In this document: positions 57,007-64,000 of the stretch, one piece after another
Layout of the letters: each line of letters opens with the position of its first letter
Numbering within the stretch: the first letter of the stretch is position 1
Source of the DNA: Camellia lanceoleosa
Taxonomy: Eukaryota > Streptophyta > Magnoliopsida > Ericales > Theaceae
DNA: 64,000 nt
Direction of reading: 5' to 3'
Assembly: GCA_025200525.1 (NCBI GenBank)
Contig: CM045767.1
Location: 8,725,273-8,789,272 of the forward strand
Notes under the pieces: generated by a model
Told to the model about the DNA's origin: nothing
The model's database searches: none
The model's input: the letters and a program-made list of their open reading frames with translations, nothing else
Program-made: the position numbers and the translations under genes

Positions 57007-60000
57007 TGTCGACACCCCATTTTTGACTATCTTCAAGACTTGGACGTCATTATTTGAACACTCAATGATCATCCATGCTCGTGTTTGTTTTGAGTTCCCG
57101 AAGGTCTCGGCTGCGCGTCTTGCCTTAGGATCTCTCAACTTGTCTGTTTTGTACTTGGTTGTGGACCAAGGACTTATGGCTTTGCTTCTAAGGAAAGAGG
57201 GTGGCTTGTTGGCCATCCCCTCAACCCATCGGCCAAGGCATGATGCCATCGGCCTTGTTTTCTTGCCATCGGCCAAAAGTGTTGGCCGGTCAGCACTCTT
57301 TTTGGTCGATTGGCACTTTGTTTGGTTGATCGGCCATAATTTTGAGCCGAGACCTTTTCATCTACTTTTTGCAGATATTTTTTGCCAGCTGTGACAGCTG
57401 GTAGGCACAATTCCCATCCTCCATACACATGTATGGAGGGATTTGCTTCAAGACTCAAGCTTGAGAATTGAAATTCTATAAGAAGGGAGCCTCCCCTCCC
57501 TTTCCAGAGGTTCTAGAAATTTGATATACAAGATATATATCTCTCTCTATATCTCCCTAGCTCTCTATATTTGTATGTGTGTTTGTGCCTTAAAGTGCAT
57601 TTTGTTCATACTTTTGCACTAGAGCACCTAGTAGAACACCATCCGTGGGTTGCTGAGATCCTTGGGAGTTGGTTTTAGAGTTCTTGGAGTGGTTTAAGCT
57701 CAAAAAAGGTGCTGAAGTTGTGTTCTTGAAGGTGTTCTTCAAGGGTGAGTAAACTACCTTTTTATCTCCCATTTTGGCTTGAGCTTTTAGACCTACTTGC
57801 ATATTGTTTTAAGCTTAACTCTAAACTGTAAAAATTTCTGATTTTGTGTGCTTGAGATGTTTGTTTGAGGTCTCTTTTTGGTTGGGGGTTGTCTACCCTC
57901 TCTTAGGCCTTGTTTGGCCTTATTTTGTGCCTTTCTTTTTGGGCTTTGGAACCATCTTGTTTTGACCTTCTCACCACTGAAATCCAAAGGGTTTTTAGTG
58001 GTGGAAAGGTGGTTTTGGAGTCTTAAATAGGAGAGGGACACCCCCCATTTCCTTATGTCTCATTTGCTTGTATATTTGGTTCATAATGGTAGCATGTTTG
58101 CTTAGCTTATTTTGGCTCCATTTCAATAAGTATTTGGTGTTATTTTACCATGCTATACCTCTGTTTTAAGTTGGTTTGATAGCCTCTTACATGCATCATG
58201 CACTTGTAGTGTAATCCTCTCTATTGCCTTAACATGCACCTTGCATTTGGGTCATCATTCTTGCATGTTTTGGCTCAACTCAAAAAAGCTTTTAGTCATG
58301 TTTTACCATGCTTGAGCTCTGTTTTGTGTTGTTTTGATCATATATGCCATGCTTTGTATAGCCACAATGTATTCTAGCTTGTTAGCTTTGAGTGTCTAAG
58401 TCATTAGCTTGCATTGCTTGGACCTTTTTCATGATTTGGCATCATTTCATATGAGATTTTAGTCCATATAGTGTGGCCATGCATTCACATTTGTCACATT
58501 TTCCATGCATTAGGAGGTTTGTGTTTTATGCCTTAAGAGTGAGTCATTGTGCATGCCTCCATGTTTAGGTCTTTGGGATGCCATCTAAGCGGGTTTTTGG
58601 GCTTATTTTGACATGCCATAACTCTATTTTTTATTGGTTAAGTCATGCCATGTTTGGTTATAATAGGTGTAGTGTAATACTCCTTGTTAGCCTTGCATGC
58701 CTCATGCCTTTTGGACTTTTGTTCTAGCTTGTGTTGGCTAGGTTCGAGCATGTTTTTGGTCTTGTATTGACCTGCCTTGGGACTGTTTTGGGTGCCCTTG
58801 GCCCTTTGGGGCTTGATCCTTGTAGCCTTGGTACAAGCTCCTTGGCTAGCCTTAAGCCTTGAGCTTTCTTGCATGCTATGCTTGACTTGTTTGAGTGGTT
58901 TGGCACCACTCCTTGCATGATTTCAGAGCTTACCTCATTGCCACATTATCATGTTTGTCACTCCTTGCTCAATGTTTGAGAGTTGTGTCATTATGCCTAA
59001 GGGGTAGGCTAATTGGCATGCATGTTTATTTTGCATTTCATTCCATCATTTCTTAGCATTTTGGCTACCGATTTGGGCATGGCTGAGGCCTACCCATTTT
59101 GGTTTAAGTCCATCTTCGCATGTTGTTGCATGCTTGTCACATCACATGTTGTTGCATGCTTGTTAGTTTGCACGTTGTTGCATACTAGTACATCTTGGCA
59201 TTGTTGTTGCATGCTTATTACATTGCATGTTTGCATGTTTAGGTTGCATTACATTTGGCATGCTTGTTACCTTAGCTTTGTGTGAATGCTTGAGTCATAT
59301 TGCATTTGGCATGCTTATGTTGCATTGCATAGCTTCTCTATGTTGCATGCATGGCATTGTGTTTGGTTTGGGTGTTAACCCAAACACGAGGATCGAGGGA
59401 CTTTCGTACTTGAAGTGACGAAACGTGCCTCAATCCTCGGTCGCCGACACTCTTGATCCATCATGATAGAGTGTGAGGCATTCACGTGCTTTTGTGCATT
59501 CATTCCATATTGATGTGTGCAACTCGGCTTCTTTGGCTATCATGCATCGAAATGCGTGATTGATAGCTCGAGAGTCAAGCACTACACTCCTTTAAGTCTC
59601 AAACATGATAAGGGGTATAGTTGCACAACATTTTCTTGCAAATGTATTGCCAAGCCCTTGTTTGCCCTCTGCTGCAGCAAAAGGAGTAATCTGCAGGAAA
59701 AGATGGCCGATCGGCTATCTTCAGTGCCGATCGGCTAACTATTTTTGGCCGATATCATCAAATTTGGCCGATGGCCATTGTTCTCTGGCCGATGGTCTCA
59801 TCTTTTGGCCGATGGCCTCTCAGCATGACCATGAGGTGGTTCAAAAGCATCACAGAGTTTTTCACAATTTTCAGAGGTGTAAAACAGTGCAAACAGAGGC
59901 AACATGAGGCATGGCTATGGATTTCCGAGCAAAGCCGATCGAGCATGCATCATTCATCATTCCGAGGAAGAGCTATGCCAGCTTATTTTGGCTCCTTTCT

Positions 60001-61275
60001 GTTCTTACTTAGTTGGTTTTGTAACTTAATTAATTTGTTTAATTAGTTAAGAGTTTTGTAATAATTAATTAGCTAGGGTAGTTAATTAATTAGTTGGTTT
60101 GTATTATTCATTCAGACCCTCCGTCGAGAGGGCAAATTTTGTAATAAGTGTGCGTGAGTGTGTGAATGTCTTCTAACCCCACATCTTTCTCCCTTTTACT
60201 TAACCACTTACGATGGTTAGTTTTAGGGCATGTTTCAATTAGCATTCTTATGCTCGCATGTTTGCATCCATTTATTTGTGCAGCGGGCTCGGCGTATCAT
60301 ATTAACTGCATCGTATTTCAATTCCTACTTGAATACATGTTATCAAGTGTTGCACTTCATATGCCATTTTAGAATAACTGAGCCCATTTCTAATTGGATT
60401 TCGCATGTGTTGCATTAGTCATCTTAACATAGCTAGGATCATGCATTGATTACTAACTAGCTATTGTTTTTGTTCGGAGTATTAGGTAAGTTTTTATTCT
60501 TTAGCATCTCGCATGAGTGTGAGTGCTGCCATGTTAGCATGCTTGCCATGAGGCTAACTGCTTAAGTGATATAACTGCATCAATGCCTGTGGGTGAAGGT
60601 TAGTTTGCTTGAATTGGAACAATTCATCGAAATGTGTGTTTTAAGCCCACTTGAGAGTGGCAAAATCATGTTTTCTAAGCCCACTCGAGGGTAGCAAAAT
60701 CGATGTCTTAGCCTACTTGCGAGTAGCACCTTCAAACCATTTTCAAACAAACATGAGATGTTTTGTTCCAACTTAGACGATCTAGTCTATACTTGTGTGT
60801 TGTGCGCATCACATAGTAATTCTAGGCTAATAACCAGAATAAGAACACATGTGTTTTCAAAAACAAGATATCATGTTAGTAAAGGCTGATCTTTGATCAG
60901 GCGAGCGGGGGTGCTCATTGCATGACCTTCCCCTCTTGTACCCAAGTTCCCAAGCCGAGGCAACTTTGGTGATGACAGACACGTGGCCTTAGGCAACGAG
61001 TCAGGGTTTCCTAAATTTCCCAAAACAAAACATTTAGGTAGTGACTCTGTATCTAGAAAAGCAGTCCATGTTTGGCACTTCTTTATAAAAATCAATTTTT
61101 CAAAATGATTTGCCGGATTTGGACTCTTTGGTGATTTATCGGTCTTGCATTGCACTTTGCGAGATTATATTCAGAACCGTGACATTGAGTCCGAACTGTA
61201 GTAGTCCAATGAACAAAACGGGATTTTCGCGCCCACCTTCGCGCGCGGAGCCCGGGACGTTCGGGCACATCTACA
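57007..61275 (+). repeat. 3' LTR of element B
   Basis: The 4,269-bp LTR starts TGTCGACACCCC and ends TTCGGGCACATCTACA. It carries the same modules as the 5' LTR: a GATCGG array at about 57,232-57,345, a G-box palindrome with one change at 57,418-57,439, a TATA at about 57,477, and a second array at 59,705-59,815. Compared with the 5' LTR it lacks one arm of the 28,189-28,213 inverted repeat. Confidence 0.93.
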
Positions 61276-62560
61276 AGGCTGATCAAAGTTTGCCCAGAAT
61301 CAATGAATATGTTGAGGATGACAAACCAGCAAGCCATGCAAGAGAAGTTATCCGGTGCTTTGTGGCACACAATTCTCAACCGATCTGAGCCATCAGCTCT
61401 ATTTTGGCTACAACTATGCCATCAAGAGTCCAATTACAACGATCCAATGGTCATTTCCAACTATTTGGAGCCTTCTGAACACATCCGTATGATCTAATTT
61501 TGTAAATTCTAAGTCGTATATTGCGATCAATACATCGGCCAATCAGGAACATTAAATGTAAAATCAACGGTCAAATCATATCCGATCGGCATGCAATTTT
61601 AGTAACAGGATCTTGGGGCTAGGAAATAATCCTCCGTCTTCCCCAATCAGTCATTTCGTTACCTTGGCCATTTATTGCCCACTGAGGCATCTTAGTCACT
61701 TTTTCGCTCTCCATTTGGGGCATATCAGCCAATCAAGATTTCGACACCTCTGCTATACTTGGCCAACTTAGTACACATTACAACCAAATTTACTTGAGTT
61801 ACAGACTCTCGCTCCTTTTCACACTGCTCCAAGCAAGCGCCAGTTTTGGGGCAATACATTACGCATTTGGCAGTCGGCAGTTCACATATTTTTGCGTGCC
61901 GTCATTTTACCAAAGCCGAATCTGCCTCGTAACATACAGCAATGGGACAAGTCTACATTGGACTAAACGCAAACCGAGCAATGCTAATTGGCCCAAAATT
62001 CTCGGCAATTAAATAGTTGGATATGTACTTGGCAATTACTTACAAGCGGAGCAATATTATTTGTGAAATATTATTTGTGTTTAACACGTTTATCTCATTC
62101 GGTACAGGCCATCGCTGACACAGAATGCATTATTCAAAATCCTTGCAATATTAGCACTTGATCGCCACTTAAAATCAGCGAAAGTCTCCAAATACAGTGT
62201 AATCTTCGCATTCGGCACGGAGCACCATCAGCAAAGGCCTACACCCTCGCCCGGGGGTAATAATACCGCAGGCCTACACCCTTGCCCGGGGGTAATAATA
62301 CCACAAGCTTATCATTATGATTTGTTTGGAACTCATGTGATATAATTTCATCCTATGATAGACACATGTATATTTATACATACATTCAAGACATACGTAC
62401 ATGCATACATTCAAGCATACATGTAGTCATTCATTTATACATTTTATTCATTTATCCAGAGTGTTCTTTATCAAAAAACCTAACAGATATTTGAACAGCG
62501 TAACTCGGCAAGAAAAACTCTCATTCCTTCTACCGCAGACAATGAAAGTTTTTGGGCAAT
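61276..62560. other. Element A interior, right part
   Basis: Non-coding. It contains a 35-bp duplicated unit at about 62,233-62,306 (GCCTACACCCTCGCCCGGG then GGTAATAATACC), and a TACAT/CATAC-rich stretch (62,365-62,450). A PPT-like AATGAAAGTTTTTGGGCAAT lies just before the 3' LTR. No protein motif is visible. Confidence 0.65.
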
Positions 62561-62922
62561 TGTGGGAGCTAGAATTAAATATATATATATATATATATAT
62601 CCGCTTATTGGGGTTAACCCAAACAAGGCCTACAATGGGTCCAGCCCAAACATTTATCACACCCCCCCATCTATATAAAGGAGGGGCATCCCAGAAGAAA
62701 TGTATGTTCTCTCTCTCTCTCTACACTACACACCAACACTTTTCATTTTCTATACCTTCATTCTGTCAATCAAGTGACTGACTTCATCATCAGAGTGTCT
62801 CCAGTCGACAACCTCGGTTGGGTGGCGCCGATCACGCTTATCTTTACAGGTATACAGGAACAAAGTCGATCTCTTCGTTGGATCTCTACAATCCATGTGA
62901 GAGGATATTTCATGATCTCACA
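62561..62922 (+). repeat. 3' LTR of element A
   Basis: The 362-bp LTR matches 24,833-25,168, with a (TA)n expansion at about 62,578-62,600, a TATA box in CTATATAAAGG and the same end TCTCACA. Confidence 0.92.
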
Positions 62923-63683
62923 AATACTAAGAACCATTCAAACAAAAGTTGGAGGTTAAAGAAATCTGAGATATATATATATATACATATTAACACTTTG
63001 AACATTCCAAATGATAAATCAAAATTGACTAAAAATTAGATCAATACAAACAAAAGCAAAGACCAAACAGTCAAATTTTTTTCCTCTCCTCCTCTTTGAT
63101 TTTGGATCTCAAATCTTTCATAGAGATTTTGAAACTTTGTTTTTCTTCATAAACTCATCTTTCTGCATTTCAAATCTAGGTTAAAATCGGGAGGAAAATC
63201 GATGAATGGTGACAAAGATGATAGATGAACTCCCTCCGATACACCAACGACAAAGAAAAGAAGAGAAAAGATCGAGATGGTTGCAGGCCAGAGAGAGAGA
63301 GAGAGAGAGAGGGGGGGCTCACGGCTATAGGGGTGGCGATGGTGGGTTGGTAGTTTTAGCAAGAGAAAAGATGAGGAAGAAGAAGAAGAAGAAGAAGAAG
63401 AAGAAGAAGAGGAAGGAAAGGTGGGTTGCGGAGGCGATGGTGGGGAGATGGTGGCGCCGTGGGTAAAGACAGGCCAGAGGTTGTCGCCTTTGGGATGCCT
63501 TCTTTCTTCTTCTCCTCTTTCTCCTCCTCTGTGCTTCTTTCTTCTTCCCCTCTTTCTCTTCACTTTTTTTTTTTTTTTTTTTTTTTTTGGTGGTGAAATT
63601 TTGCCTCAAAACAACGTCATTTTGGAACACCGTAAGAACCATCATAGGAGAACACAACAGAGGATCCGGACTCATTATATATG

Positions 63684-64000
63684 GTATTGGGACTATGAGT
63701 CTATTCCTATAATTTGAAAACAAACATGATATATATTAGCAAACCCTACCCACTAGCAAATCTAGTCTCGAGGGCCTACATCTGAAAACAAACAAGGTTT
63801 TAGTTCTTTTATATGTATTAAATATTAATCATCAACTTATAATGATGTTAAATGGGATACATATCTCAGTCTGATGTATGGCATTTTCTAATATTAACCA
63901 AATTTCTTTACATTATATTTGGTACATAAATTTAGGTAAGGGTGTGAAAAGAAAAAAAAATATAGGTAAAATGTAAATAAAATATAATTACATTTCATAT
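63684..64000. other. AT-rich flank after the second MITE
   Basis: About 300 bp of AT-rich sequence. No gene or repeat is recognised. Confidence 0.5.

Larger units (their letters stand above)
27743..61275 (+). mobile_element. Element B: Ty3/gypsy retrotransposon, Tat lineage, with antisense genes
   Basis: LTRs of 4.3 kb lie at 27,743-32,038 and 57,007-61,275, with a PBS and PPT inside them. The order gag, protease, RT, RNase H, second archaeal-type RNase H, integrase defines Ty3/gypsy of the Tat clade (the extra RNase H is a Tat mark). Two multi-exon genes on the opposite strand lie between integrase and the 3' LTR, a place where Tat elements are known to carry extra ORFs. It sits in element A. 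Flanks GGGCC (27,738-27,742) and AGGCT (61,276-61,280) differ by two transitions, and the 5' LTR begins TA instead of TG, all consistent with C-to-T decay. Three solo LTRs interrupt pol. Confidence 0.9.
24833..62922 (+). mobile_element. Element A: LTR retrotransposon with short LTRs and no gag-pol (LARD-like)
   Basis: LTRs of 336 bp (24,833-25,168) and 362 bp (62,561-62,922) share the start TGTGGGAGC and the end GATCTCACA. A primer binding site follows the first LTR. Flanking AATAT (24,828-24,832) and AATAC (62,923-62,927) give a TSD with one mismatch. After removal of element B the interior is about 3.9 kb (25,169-27,742 and 61,281-62,560). It shows no gag, RT or integrase motif, so the element is non-autonomous. 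It holds a minus-strand ORF of unknown origin and a 35-bp repeat. The large size is due only to nesting. Confidence 0.88.
24600..63673. mobile_element. Second non-autonomous TIR element (Mutator-like), ~980 bp, split by 38 kb of retrotransposons
   Basis: The left end GAGCCCGGATGCTCTG at 24,600 is matched on the minus strand by GAGTCCGGATCCTCTG ending at 63,673. Homology continues for about 100 bp (GTGGTTCTTGCAGTG... and ATGGTTCTTACGGTG..., then CAAAA-GA-GT-TTTTG). Flanks ATCATATATG (24,590-24,599) and ATTATATATG (63,674-63,683) match at 9 of 10. Only 24,600-24,832 and 62,928-63,673 are its own sequence. The rest is element A with B inside. The right part contains a (GAA)n tract, long CT/GA runs and poly-T. 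The TIR start resembles that of 22,865-23,775, so the two are likely related families. Confidence 0.72.

Noticed and set aside
24600..63673. A giant 39-kb TIR transposon carrying cargo
   Set aside because: The interior is explained by element A with its own LTRs and near-perfect TSD, so the TIRs belong to a ~1-kb MITE that was split later.
63147..63723. Low-complexity ORFs on both strands (poly-Ser, poly-Lys, RERERE)
   Set aside because: They come from GAA, GA and T runs inside the MITE. No domain is seen.

Overview
The window is repeat-dense intergenic DNA from a flowering plant, most likely a eudicot. It has CACTA, Mutator-like, Ty1/copia and Ty3/gypsy elements with plant-specific domains, plus many CT/GA and AT microsatellites. 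I found no intact host gene and no tRNA or rRNA gene. Nearly every base from 1 to about 63,680 belongs to a transposable element or the short spacer between two of them. The species cannot be told from the sequence.

Left half (1-22,534). This is the 5' part of a CACTA (En/Spm) transposon on the minus strand, whose other end lies outside the window. Its TNP2-type transposase pseudogene occupies 1-1,207 and its CACTA terminus is at 22,534. Four LTR-type insertions have landed in it. The first is a minus-strand solo LTR (1,244-3,897, TSD ATAGT). The second is a full-length Sirevirus-like Ty1/copia element (3,934-17,542, TSD CTATT) carrying gag, a second gag-like head with a coiled coil, protease, integrase, RT, RNase H and an extra ORF in the env position. 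The third is a 2.9-kb solo LTR (4,339-7,236, TSD ATTAA) sitting inside the copia 5' LTR. The fourth is a related solo LTR (19,544-22,038).

Middle (22,535-24,599). A 0.9-kb TIR element (22,865-23,775, Mutator-like) is followed by AT-rich spacer.

Right half (24,600-63,673). A second Mutator-like short element (about 98-bp TIRs, imperfect 10-bp TSD) is split by a retrotransposon with 0.34-kb LTRs and no gag-pol (element A, 24,833-62,922). Element A is itself split by a Tat-lineage Ty3/gypsy element with 4.3-kb LTRs (element B, 27,743-61,275). Element B carries decayed gag, protease with a G-patch-like motif, RT, RNase H, an archaeal-type second RNase H and integrase. Downstream of integrase it has two intron-containing genes on the opposite strand (plant mobile domain and DUF7745-like). 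Three solo LTRs interrupt its pol region: 36,721-39,516, 42,223-44,203, and an inverted LTR of B's own family at 44,834-49,109. All coding regions are broken, and any activity is past.

Most notable observation. Several unrelated LTR families carry pairs of GC-rich 10-bp palindromes separated by a 10-12-bp spacer, about two helical turns per period. The palindrome differs by family: CGCTCGAGCG in the copia element and two gypsy-type LTR groups, GCCGATCGGC in element B, and GGGTCGACCC or GTGTCGACAC in the 36,721-39,516 LTR. In several cases the array lies just upstream of a TATA box. Related arrays also precede the extra genes: the copia env-position ORF and both antisense genes of element B. 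This looks like a shared and undescribed cis-regulatory or hairpin module.
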